NCBI GenBank assembly: GCA_002633005.1
Contig: NMRA01000154.1
Span: forward strand, 445,210 to 509,209
Direction: 5' to 3'
DNA: 64,000 nt
Source: Phoronis australis
Lineage: Eukaryota > Phoronida > Phoronidae
Every line of letters begins with the position of its first letter. Within the stretch, counting starts at the first letter, position 1. Below the pieces are notes generated by a model that saw only the letters and a list, made by a program, of their open reading frames with translations, was not told the DNA's origin and did not search any database. A program made the translations under genes and the position numbers. Shown piece by piece: positions 35,301 through 41,011 of the stretch.

Positions 35301-36551
35301 CAAATTTTCATGAATCTTGACACACAGGTATATGGATGGAATGGCCGGCACCAATCAGTTTTTTTAATGTGTTGTTTTGTACATTAGATTACGTGAGACA
35401 GCTTGTCCATGTGTTATCTTGCTCCGTCAGGTGACCGGTCCAGAATCCACAACTAACAGTATAGTACAGGCTATGCAAAAAGGTGCTCGACCAAATCAAC
35501 GACAGGAGCCCCAGCTAGGTGAGTGTTCTATTGCGTTTTTTGTCCCCTTTAGAGGGAGGGGGGGTGGAAAAAAGCATATGGTTTGAAGGCTCCTGAAGTG
35601 TCCCTTACTTAGAATGAGTGTGTACAAACAACATTTTTATGTACTAATCTTTTTTTTAACATTTGCCTATCAAGCTTGTTAAGTCACTTGAATTTCCAAA
35701 TAAGTCAATGCAGTCGGGAACTTAACTGTATTTTCGTCATGCTTTGAAGCCGACTGCTGGCTGAGGGCTGGAAGGAGGCTTGGTAATTATGGGTTGGGGA
35801 ACAGTGGGAGGCCATTGTGACGTAGCGTCTGTTTGTAATAATGAAAAGTGACTTAAGGCAGAAATTTTACCTTCACAATTTCTGAATTAAGGTCATAGTC
35901 TATTAATAATTTATATAAATGGTCTCATTAACTACTTGATATGAGTGTATCCGCAGAGTCTGCACTTATGCTAAAACGCGGTTTGGTGATTTTTTTAAAA
36001 ATAGTTGACGTGTACGAGCCTATGTCCATTTTTTTTCTTGACCACTTTTCACGAAACATTTCTGTGTGCTTTCTTGATTCAATCAAGCAGTCATTTTCAA
36101 TTAAATCAGTTCTTGGCCACTGTAAGATTAAAAACCAAACGATCGCTGCACAAATGAAGAAGTTCATGATAAATCAACGTTTGGTCTATTCCTTAAACAT
36201 CATCAGGATATAGGACAACAAGTGCCTACATACATCTCAGGTGACATCCATGAAGTGAAGTGAGAAATACAGAGTAGTCAGTAGCTGGTCATCACCATAG
36301 TTGCAGGGTCATTGAGCTCTGTATGTTGTTCAAAGAATCAGTAGCATTTTCAATTGCAAGATTTATTAGTGTATGATTACCTTGGGATGGTTTTTACTTA
36401 GGGAATTATTTCTTACAGAGCAGTGTGTTGTTAAAAACATTTCGATTATTTTGTATTTTAACTTCATTGTTTTCATTTTCTTTTAGATGCTGCTCTACGT
36501 ATTCCCCCTTCAATACCGAAGAGTTCCAATTGGAAGTTGACTATTTTATGA
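5201..36551 (+). CDS. ELP1: ELP1 (IKBKAP), Elongator complex subunit 1, complete, 31 coding exons
   Basis: Largest scaffold subunit of Elongator, the cytoplasmic complex that, through ELP3, adds the carboxymethyl-type group at U34 of tRNAs. Exons: 5201-5350, 6251-6388, 11089-11170, 12475-12555, 13387-13472, 14303-14493, 15068-15194, 15874-15967, 16668-16892, 18082-18255, 19198-19297, 19802-19969, 20684-20793, 21388-21485, 22052-22208, 22808-22997, 23165-23323, 23941-24075, 25018-25103, 25936-26078, 27874-27997, 29283-29380, 29693-29894, 30564-30625, 31196-31258, 32118-32292, 32779-32908, 33803-33930, 34580-34737, 35431-35518, 36487-36551. They sum to 3987 nt (1328 residues plus stop). Every junction is GT-AG and in phase. 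Residues 1 to ~725 are the two beta-propellers; the rest is the helical TPR-like arm and C-terminal dimerisation region, with a basic patch near 1187-1202. Landmarks match human ELP1 from memory: MRNL start, [27 protein letters not shown] end. Intact, so presumably functional. Confidence 0.97.
5351..6250 (+). other. ELP1 intron 1
   Basis: 900 bp with no repeat element or second gene that I could recognise. A short direct repeat around TGACCTGCGGTTCACCTG (6016) and TGACCTGCTGTTCACTTG (6108) is the only structure noticed. Confidence 0.5.
6251..6388 (+). CDS. ELP1: ELP1 coding exon 2
   Basis: Residues 51-96 of the first propeller, ending in a blade-like [10 protein letters not shown]. Acceptor cctcag, donor ACA|gtgagt, phase 0. 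The next intron is 4.7 kb because it contains a large inverted-repeat element. Confidence 0.93.
6841..7290. repeat. Degenerate ~43-84-bp tandem repeat with a hairpin in most units
   Basis: Seven units start with GCTTTCTCAATA-like sequence at 6842, 6921, 7005, 7068, 7149, 7192 and 7260. Most contain a short palindrome such as GCGCCGTCGACGCAC, GCGTTGTTGACGCAC or GCGCTGTCAACGCAT. The overlapping ORFs on both strands come from the repeat. Confidence 0.6.
9656..9777. mobile_element. Diverged copy of the CAGTAACGC MITE
   Basis: Matches 1924-2043 along its length (GTAACGCTAGAACTTCGCTA at the left, GGCTAGATTTTTGTATT near the right) and is nested inside the 4.3-kb element of ELP1 intron 2. Part of it (TTTAGCGAGATTCTTGC) is echoed in inverse orientation near 9895. 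Confidence 0.45.
11089..11170 (+). CDS. ELP1: ELP1 coding exon 3
   Basis: Residues 97-124, including HSMSWSPDQ, a strongly conserved propeller strand. Acceptor cttacag. The donor ACAG|gtttgt is weaker than most in the gene. Ends phase 1. Confidence 0.93.
12475..12555 (+). CDS. ELP1: ELP1 coding exon 4
   Basis: Residues ~124-151 ([17 protein letters not shown]), close to human ELP1. Acceptor gttacag, donor CAAG|gtaact, phase 1 at both ends. Confidence 0.93.
13175..13265 (+). mobile_element. tRNA-derived SINE-like head
   Basis: Carries a Pol III A-box-like TGGCTCAGTGA (13184) and a B-box-like GTTCGAGTCCC (13230) about 46 bases apart, as in a tRNA. The acceptor and T stems do not pair well, so it is not a working tRNA gene. 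It lies in ELP1 intron 4. Confidence 0.5.
13387..13472 (+). CDS. ELP1: ELP1 coding exon 5
   Basis: Residues ~151-179, with the conserved [16 protein letters not shown]. Acceptor ttgacag, donor CAG|gtgtgt, ends phase 0. Confidence 0.93.
14303..14493 (+). CDS. ELP1: ELP1 coding exon 6
   Basis: Residues 180-243, with PWDDRR and [11 protein letters not shown], a hallmark of the first propeller. Acceptor gttacag, donor GAG|gtaatg, ends phase 2. Confidence 0.94.
15068..15194 (+). CDS. ELP1: ELP1 coding exon 7
   Basis: Residues ~243-285 with [14 protein letters not shown], nearly identical to human. Acceptor cttccag, donor ATG|gtatga, ends phase 0. A tRNA-like SINE piece starts about 30 bases into the next intron. 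Confidence 0.94.
15223..15460 (+). mobile_element. tRNA-derived SINE-like element
   Basis: A-box-like TGGCCTAGTTTGATAGG at 15230 and a strong B-box GGGTTCGAGTCCC at 15273-15285. The T-stem (TTGGG/CCCAC) still pairs mostly. Downstream sequence to ~15460 may be the SINE body; the 3' limit is a guess. Lies in ELP1 intron 7. Confidence 0.5.
15874..15967 (+). CDS. ELP1: ELP1 coding exon 8
   Basis: Residues 286-317 ([13 protein letters not shown]). Acceptor ctttag, donor ACA|gtgagt, ends phase 1. Confidence 0.93.
16668..16892 (+). CDS. ELP1: ELP1 coding exon 9
   Basis: Residues ~317-391, with [21 protein letters not shown] and VAVIDG, marking the end of propeller 1. Acceptor ccgacag, donor GAA|gttagt, phase 1 at both ends. 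Confidence 0.94.
16915..17480. repeat. ~32-bp minisatellite in ELP1 intron 9
   Basis: Well over ten imperfect copies of a unit like AGATGTGAATGTCTCT plus AGATGGATGTGTCTTT, degrading towards 17700. Confidence 0.8.
18082..18255 (+). CDS. ELP1: ELP1 coding exon 10
   Basis: Residues ~392-449, containing [11 protein letters not shown], the conserved start of propeller 2. Acceptor ttttcag, donor CAG|gtaatt, phase 1 at both ends. Confidence 0.94.
18495..18685. repeat. ~55-bp degenerate tandem repeat in ELP1 intron 10
   Basis: Three to four copies of a unit containing GTTCATTATTCCTGGTTTCC and CAGTCAGTAGGTG. Confidence 0.55.
19198..19297 (+). CDS. ELP1: ELP1 coding exon 11
   Basis: Residues ~449-483. 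A variable propeller-2 segment, placed mainly by phase and splice sites (atttcag; CAG|gtatag). Ends phase 2. Confidence 0.88.
19802..19969 (+). CDS. ELP1: ELP1 coding exon 12
   Basis: Residues ~484-539, a variable region ([14 protein letters not shown] aligns to the human strand with LTWIEEDVFLAV). Acceptor attacag, donor CAG|gtatga, phase 2 at both ends. Confidence 0.9.
20684..20793 (+). CDS. ELP1: ELP1 coding exon 13
   Basis: Residues ~540-575, ending [11 protein letters not shown] (human LADGQIFKYLW). Acceptor gttacag, donor TGG|gtgagt, ends phase 1. Confidence 0.92.
20884..21228 (-). mobile_element. Penelope-like or related retroelement ORF remnant (GIY-YIG end)
   Basis: A 114-codon minus-strand ORF inside ELP1 intron 13. 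It reads [14 protein letters not shown], then [17 protein letters not shown], then [18 protein letters not shown]. This order (hydrophobic H-x(n)-H segment, E-x-x-W-F-x-R-x-V-K-E-A, PSLN-x-x-GG) is what I know from the GIY-YIG-type C-terminus of Penelope-like and related retroelement proteins. The upstream reverse transcriptase is missing, so it is a 5'-truncated insertion. The assignment is from remembered motifs only. Confidence 0.6.
21388..21485 (+). CDS. ELP1: ELP1 coding exon 14
   Basis: Residues ~575-608, with [10 protein letters not shown] and LPQPCPQM. Acceptor tttcag, donor GAA|gtgagt, ends phase 0. Confidence 0.91.
22052..22208 (+). CDS. ELP1: ELP1 coding exon 15
   Basis: Residues 609-661 with [19 protein letters not shown] and [13 protein letters not shown], very close to human. 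Acceptor tcgcag, donor ATG|gtacat, ends phase 1. Confidence 0.95.
22808..22997 (+). CDS. ELP1: ELP1 coding exon 16 (human exon 20 region)
   Basis: Residues ~661-724 with [24 protein letters not shown] and [11 protein letters not shown], the end of propeller 2. Its 3' boundary matches human codon 735 in both place and phase (2). The donor reads CAG|gtagta, without the usual +5 G and +6 T, and the following intron is only 167 bp, the shortest in the gene. Confidence 0.95.
23165..23323 (+). CDS. ELP1: ELP1 coding exon 17
   Basis: Residues ~724-777, start of the helical arm: [12 protein letters not shown] and VTHINLFL are near-identical to human. Acceptor ccaatag, donor ACA|gtaagt, phase 2 at both ends. 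Confidence 0.96.
23505..23705. repeat. ~32-bp minisatellite in ELP1 intron 17
   Basis: Six imperfect copies of AAAGTGCGTGTCAGGTGAAG plus CATGATTTGC. It explains the repetitive minus-strand ORF at 23505-23753. Confidence 0.75.
23941..24075 (+). CDS. ELP1: ELP1 coding exon 18
   Basis: Residues ~777-822 (EEDVTQTMY, then a variable stretch and VDRVCDVV). Acceptor actatag, donor CAG|gtgggc, phase 2 at both ends. Confidence 0.94.
25018..25103 (+). CDS. ELP1: ELP1 coding exon 19
   Basis: Residues ~823-850 ([18 protein letters not shown]). Acceptor ttttag, donor AGG|gtgtgt, ends phase 1. Confidence 0.95.
25650..25890. repeat. Dispersed repeat, copy 1 (ELP1 intron 19)
   Basis: About 240 bp similar to 30795-31030 in the same orientation. 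Shared pieces include ACAAAATGGYCTGRAAAT, AACAGGAAAGTT and TTAGCTGTCATGACGTG versus TTAACTGTCATGATGTG. Both copies lie just upstream of an exon acceptor. Confidence 0.6.
25936..26078 (+). CDS. ELP1: ELP1 coding exon 20
   Basis: Residues ~851-898 with [18 protein letters not shown] and [16 protein letters not shown], among the most conserved parts of the family. Acceptor ctgtag, donor AAG|gtaatc, ends phase 0. Confidence 0.97.
26900..27655 (-). mobile_element. Possible LTR fragment in ELP1 intron 20
   Basis: Read on the minus strand, a purine-rich GACGGGGGAGGTGG (27640-27652) resembles a polypurine tract and is followed by sequence starting TGGTATTG. TATAAAAT and later AATAAATAAATAATAAATG fit promoter and poly(A) parts of an LTR. 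I could not fix its 3' end, a primer-binding site or a clean target duplication, so this is tentative. Confidence 0.3.
27874..27997 (+). CDS. ELP1: ELP1 coding exon 21
   Basis: Residues 899-940 with [12 protein letters not shown] and [10 protein letters not shown]. Acceptor tgtcag, donor GTG|gtgagt, ends phase 1. Confidence 0.96.
28255..29200. repeat. Degenerate long-unit tandem repeat in ELP1 intron 21
   Basis: Four or so diverged units of roughly 150-280 bp. Each has a GTGCCCCCTACTGGGGATTTTG-like core shortened to variants (28511, 28672, 28950, 29103), and TTGCAGGATCT-like pieces (28293, 28731, 29161). The same family appears in reverse orientation at 59780-60600 in MSTO1. Confidence 0.5.
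29283..29380 (+). CDS. ELP1: ELP1 coding exon 22
   Basis: Residues ~940-972 ([19 protein letters not shown]), TPR-like helices. Acceptor tctacag, donor AAG|gtaaaa, ends phase 0. Confidence 0.94.
29693..29894 (+). CDS. ELP1: ELP1 coding exon 23
   Basis: Residues 973-1040, TPR-like ([28 protein letters not shown]). Acceptor ccgcag, donor TAA|gtaata, ends phase 1. Confidence 0.94.
30564..30625 (+). CDS. ELP1: ELP1 coding exon 24
   Basis: Residues ~1040-1060 ([12 protein letters not shown]). The shortest internal exon, 62 nt. Acceptor ctgcag, donor CAA|gtgagt, ends phase 0. Confidence 0.92.
30795..31030. repeat. Dispersed repeat, copy 2 (ELP1 intron 24)
   Basis: Partner of 25650-25890. The similarity runs from the ACAAAATGGCCTG block to the AATTAACTGTCATGATGTG block. 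Confidence 0.6.
31196..31258 (+). CDS. ELP1: ELP1 coding exon 25
   Basis: Residues 1061-1081 (DYEES ... WEEALRL, as in human). 63 nt. Acceptor tttcag, donor CTG|gtatgt, phase 0. Confidence 0.93.
31259..32117 (+). other. ELP1 intron 25
   Basis: 859 bp. I see no gene, tandem repeat or inverted repeat; the short ORFs in it lack splice or similarity support. Confidence 0.5.
32118..32292 (+). CDS. ELP1: ELP1 coding exon 26
   Basis: Residues 1082-1140 ([17 protein letters not shown]), part of the C-terminal dimerisation arm, with charged helices. Acceptor tcgtag, donor TAG|gtaacg, ends phase 1. Confidence 0.94.
32530..32690. repeat. ~36-40-bp tandem repeat in ELP1 intron 26
   Basis: Four copies of ACATTGTATGTATCTCCTTT plus GTGAGATATAGTCC-like sequence. 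Confidence 0.6.
32779..32908 (+). CDS. ELP1: ELP1 coding exon 27, Ser-rich linker
   Basis: Residues ~1140-1183, low-complexity Ser/Gln/Tyr-rich linker ([17 protein letters not shown]), matching the disordered Ser-rich segment of human ELP1. Acceptor ccacag, donor AGG|gtgagt, ends phase 2. Confidence 0.92.
33271..33394. repeat. 23-bp minisatellite in ELP1 intron 27
   Basis: 5.4 nearly identical copies of a 23-bp unit, GATCCAGACCCC then AGTGTCCTGT. It creates the repetitive minus-strand reading at 33232-33621, which is not a gene. Confidence 0.9.
33803..33930 (+). CDS. ELP1: ELP1 coding exon 28, basic tRNA-binding patch
   Basis: Residues ~1183-1226. Holds [16 protein letters not shown], equivalent to the basic motif in human ELP1 tied to tRNA binding and nuclear-localisation-like activity. 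The acceptor ttgaag is not a CAG but is the only one that keeps phase. Donor AAG|gtaagt, ends phase 1. Confidence 0.92.
34580..34737 (+). CDS. ELP1: ELP1 coding exon 29
   Basis: Residues ~1226-1278 ([22 protein letters not shown]), C-terminal helices. Acceptor cttcag, donor CCA|gtaagt, ends phase 0. Confidence 0.93.
35431..35518 (+). CDS. ELP1: ELP1 coding exon 30
   Basis: Residues 1279-1308 ([12 protein letters not shown]; human PNSTANSIMAS). Acceptor cgtcag, donor TAG|gtgagt, ends phase 1. Confidence 0.93.
36487..36551 (+). CDS. ELP1: ELP1 last coding exon and stop
   Basis: Residues ~1308-1328, ending [17 protein letters not shown] and TGA at 36549. Human ends in the same WKL motif. Acceptor ttttag. 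Confidence 0.95.
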
Positions 36552-36620
36552 CCACAATTTTGATCAGTTCAATGTCAGTGTCTTTGTGTATCTCATGGTC
36601 TTGTTCATTAATTATTTTGT

Positions 36621-36626
36621 AATAAA
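36621..36626 (+). promoter_or_regulatory. ELP1: poly(A) signal of ELP1
   Basis: AATAAA 70 bases after the ELP1 stop codon, followed by a GT-rich stretch (36641-36660). This implies a short 3' UTR. Confidence 0.75.
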
Positions 36627-36989
36627 ATGTATCTTATGAAGCTGTTGTTTGTTTTGTTTTGGTTTCACTCATCAAATGCATAGCTTTACACTATTACAGG
36701 CACACCATGTTGGCTTGTTCATGCCATGGATCGTTTTAGAAAAACGTCGCTGTGAGTCAATCGAACTTCATGGGGTCAAATCTATGGGCCAATTTTAGGA
36801 CCTATGGATCACTTAAGTCGAATGTCTGCCACCCTTTTACGATTGGATTTTGAGAGGTGGCATTACAAATAGTGTGAGTCCACTGCTTGCTCTTGAATCA
36901 ATTTTGGATGGTCACGTTCTAGCCTAAAATATTTAATGTTGCGCAAATTTTCAAAGTCGGTTGAATTTGGCATTTTAGGCTTCAGTTGG

Positions 36990-37490
36990 AGGGTGAAACT
37001 AGTCCGCATAGTAGCCGAATGTATGAGCTAGCTCATTATTGTGAGGACGTCTTTGGCAGAAGGGACACTTTCTAAATGCAATTTGTCTGCCATGAGTCAT
37101 TCGGTGTTCAGGGAGGCAATAATGTTCGTTTTGAATTAGTTTTAAAAGACCGGTACCTCGAATATATGATCTAGCTCAAATTGTCAGTGGCATACCGTGG
37201 TAAAGATTTTTGGGTGTTTCTGGCAGGCACAATCCAGAGTATATTTTTTGCGTTATGGGCCATTTATAAGTGGTCAGCAGCGTGCATTGAATGTTATGAA
37301 ACTGGTTTCTGTGGTAGCCTACCTCCAATATATGAGCTAGCTCATTTTGGGGGTCCCTTTTTGAGTTTCTGGCGAATCTTTTATAGAGTGCGGGTTGTCT
37401 ATCATAGGGCATCCGATGTTCAGTGCGACAAGATTGTTTTAGAACATTTTGACCGGTACCAAGAATATCTAATCTGGCTCATTTTTTGGC
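36990..37490. repeat. Degenerate dimeric ~305-bp repeat downstream of ELP1
   Basis: ATATATGAGCTAGCTCAT-like blocks recur at 37021, 37163, 37330 and 37468. Alternate blocks share longer context: CATTCGGTGTTCAG with GACCGGTACC (37100-37155) matches CATCCGATGTTCAG with GACCGGTACC (37407-37458). This gives a dimer of about 305 bp with a 140-165-bp half-unit. Confidence 0.55.
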
Positions 37491-38199
37491 CAAGGGTCAC
37501 GACCAGAGTTCAGGCAACGGCAACCATTCATTTCTGTGCGTTCTGAACTCTGGTGCTCTTACCTCGTGATACACGGGGATCTCAGATCATGGTTAGTGGA
37601 GCCTCACGTAGGTAAATAAAGTAGACATATAGCGGGAAAAGGATAGTCTAGTCGAAAAATGGTCTTCGGTGCACCCCCTTATATCAATTTTTAAGTTGAT
37701 GTTTTGTTAAAGAAAATGTGTGTGGAAAAGGAAAACTGATGTCAACAAGACCAAAAAATGTTCCACGTATGCTTTTTATGCAAAATAGCGCCGCCGTTTT
37801 GCGTTATTTTGCAAACATTACATTAGGACCACGTGTAAGTACTAAGCTACATTATACAAGTCACGGCGGGTACAAAACGCTCAACACATGGAACAGATTG
37901 AAATAATTCTTAGCGCACGAAAATCCGCTATTTTTTATCCAAATTCAGGACATTTATGTTGATAGCATAATTGAAAACATATGCAGTCCATGTACATTTT
38001 AGGTTCAATACGTGAAACGATGTTTCTCAGCTTTTACGGAGAGAAACACTGTTTTTAAGACAAATTCACATGATGAAACACCAAAAATGTAAACCAGTCT
38101 TTGGAGTAAAGACACACTTTGGTTACAAACTAACACCGAAATATATATATGGGCTGTTGGCATGCATGTCCATCAGGACATGGAGAATTGGAAGACATT

Positions 38200-40130
38200 C
38201 CAAATTAAGGAAGTTATCGAGGCAGATGAAAAAATACCTTTAAAGGAAGGCGTCGGTGGTCGAGCCAAACAACCGTCTCTACCAATATGCGCTTTTCATT
38301 TAGATTCTATAATGAACATCGCAATTGTATGACCTTAAGCAGTATCAGGGGAACAGCAAGTGAAAAACTACAGCAGCTTCATGAAATTCGGCAAAAACAT
38401 CTCAGCCATATGATTCTCCAAATCATACTGTCCGTTTGTAATCGGATACTTTCAGTTCTCCCAAGTGTAATCATGGAAAGTGTTATCAACTTTTCACTGC
38501 TTAGGAGACAGTGAAGGACTTGAGACACCAAGCATCCAACCACACCATTCGCTTCCTAAGCTGTTAACAAGCACACTGTACTCATTTTCCTACCTGAGTA
38601 CATTTTCTGCAACAAAACTAAAACCAAGGATAGCATCCGTACAAGCGAATGTGCTATATGTTTCCGGTCGTGTGAGAACAAACCACCACAGAGGAGTTAA
38701 TTGGATCCCGCCAGACATTTCCTGCATCCATGATGTCTTGAATCATTCCAAACTCTGTTTATGTTTTAGCTCAGGGGTGTAAGAGCTCATGGAATACACG
38801 TTACTGAACATGCAAGAATGTCTGCTGCCCATGAAAATGCATTGCTGTGCGTCAACGATCTTATTAAAACAAACATCGTCCAACAGAACGAGATTACCAA
38901 CATCTCGCGTGCTTTATGCTGAGGAATTCAAACGGAACAGGCCATGGCTTAGAATTCCAGGCACCGTTCTGAGATACTATTGAATTAGAAACGGGCCCAT
39001 TGCAGAATTACGCCAACTTTGCAATAGTTGGTAGAGGCGACACTGTCTCATTATGACTGGTTCTTACATCTAATATCACGGTTTCTTCTGCACAAGCATA
39101 CATTTGTATTGTCTAGGAAGTACATTGGACAAGATCTACGTCACGTCACCTCGTACAGAAAATGGAAATTAGTAAAGCATGTACTTTTTTGTGTGACCAT
39201 CAGATATTTGTTCTGAACTCAGCGAAGCAAGCAGTTTAGATATTACACAAACTAGGATTCAGAGGGTTATGAATTTGGCTTAGGAGTTAGCACAGAAACG
39301 CCGTCGTCAGAACCCTAAGACTGATATCTCTGTGATTCTGCTAGTGTACCATGCCCATGCTTTAAAATTGGCAGTAAATCTAGATACTGGATCTGGAAAA
39401 AATCCGATGGGCGACTACTGAATCTGTACAACTTAAAGTTGATAAAGCCCTTGGCAAAACTACTGTGAAGCTCTACTTAGGTTCTGTGTATACATGTATA
39501 CTCTGGAGGAGGTTGCCCCAGTGCGTTTAAAGGTAAAGGAAAGATGGCGCACCTAGAAAGGAATCTGAAGTTTTGCAATGCATTCAGGTAACTTGGCGTT
39601 GTTCGAGGTGCGAGTTCTCAATTTCTGAAAAAGTCGGAGGAGCTCACATATGCTCCATGTTCTGCCAGAGCTGTGAGACCTCAGTATATGGTACTCGTTC
39701 CACGATGTTGCACAAAATGGTTGGTGAATATGAAGTTCTCACACAAGTTCAAGGTAAGCTTTGCTCGATTTCCTCTGTGCCCGTCTGCACTAAAACCACT
39801 CGTCCGCTGTGTCGCTTTGTACAAGCGAGCTGGTGAACGCGTACCTGAACAGACAAAGCCTTATGACGAAAGACAACTAAAGGGTGAATGCGGAGTGATG
39901 AAGGAGTGTTAGAACTGGTATGGTCATGTAGTTCTATCTTACCAAACTCACTGATTGACCTCCTGCTCACCGCTGATTGTCAAGCGGACGGGGAGGAATT
40001 AAAGTGGCTATTACTTTGTGAAAGTTTCACGGAAAGCCCTGGAAGTGACATGGAACTTGTGAACAGTGGCACAAACTCCGTATATTTAGTGTTTGTATTG
40101 GCTTATGTTGACTTTCACTGTAGTGTCGAT
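38200..40130 (+). pseudogene. Decayed multi-copy mobile-element-like ORF
   Basis: A chain of short plus-strand ORFs interrupted by stops and frameshifts. Pieces such as VQANVLYVSGRVRT (~38640), TDISVILLVYHAHAL (~39320) and FLKKSEELTYAPCSARAV (~39626) occur in the same order and spacing as in repetitive ORFs I know from fish and invertebrate genomes, which often end in a tesmin/TSO1-like Cys-rich segment. No intact frame longer than ~100 codons remains. The family assignment rests on memory of loosely conserved phrases. Confidence 0.35.
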
Positions 40131-40448
40131 TGTAAATAATCGTATAATGCAAATCAGTTACAATAGATTATTTAGATTTTGGTTCTATGAAGTTTGTAAT
40201 TCTTGGCACTCAAAATATCGATCTAGTCCCTTTATTGTTCAATTACATGAAACAAAACGCGAGACATCGTCAAATAACGCACGTGAGACACCTTCTCGGC
40301 TTATTGAACAACTTCTTTTTCGCTCATATTTTTCTTCACAAAAATGCAACTTAGAAGTTGATCTCCGGGAGGGGGCATTTTTCGACTGGACTAGAGGAGG
40401 CGTGCAAGTGGGATGACTGATTAAATAGCTTAAAGTTATCTGCAATGA

Positions 40449-40454
40449 TTTATT
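40449..40454 (-). promoter_or_regulatory. poly(A) signal of the small membrane protein gene
   Basis: AATAAA on the minus strand, about 170 bases after the stop codon. Confidence 0.5.
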
Positions 40455-40625
40455 TCTGTTCTTATTGAAATTTCTTTAACTATATATGTTACTCGTGAAT
40501 ATCTAGGTGATTAGAAAATTGCAAATTTTGTTCCCAGTCAGGTAAGCGGTTAATTTTGAAATGTGAAGCATATGCCCTAGGTACTAGACAGGTTTCCGTA
40601 CAGCAAACGAGACTTTTGTTCGAGA

Positions 40626-41011
40626 TTACAAGGCCGACGTCTCCGATACTGCTTCGGAGGCTTCAGACGCGCCAGTAGATGTTGCCTCAGACGTAGCCGG
40701 TGGCTCTGCGGGTTTCTCCTTCTCCGGTTCTGGTTCCTTTGTGGGACTAGGCGCCTTCGGGGTGGATTCGACTTTAACTTCCTCAGGGGCTACAGCGGCG
40801 TTCGCGGCGTCCGGGCCAGGGGCGGCTTCGTCTGGCTTGCCCGCCGTCTCGGCTGCATTGGGTGCCGCTGCATTGTCCGCTGCGCCATTTGCCGCTGCAC
40901 CATCACCGGATTTCTTTTTGAGACAAGCACAGCCGAGTATCAAGACAACTATTGATGCTATAATTGCGACGGATATTATCGGAGTGACGAGACTGGGGGA
41001 CGGAAGTGAGC
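40626..41011 (-). CDS. Exon 2 (membrane helix and Ala-rich tail) of the small membrane protein
   Basis: Starts after ttccag at 41012-41014 and stops with TAA at 40626-40628. The tail is far more GC-rich than its surroundings, as expected from its Ala/Pro codons, which supports it being a real coding exon. Confidence 0.75.

Larger units (their letters stand above)
33931..36486 (+). other. ELP1 introns 28-30
   Basis: Three introns of 649, 693 and 968 bp. Apart from exons 29 and 30 I see only A/T-rich sequence, with no clear element or second gene. Confidence 0.5.

Noticed and set aside
37181-37546. 121-codon plus-strand ORF
   Set aside because: Lies on the degenerate 305-bp repeat; no family similarity, no splice context.
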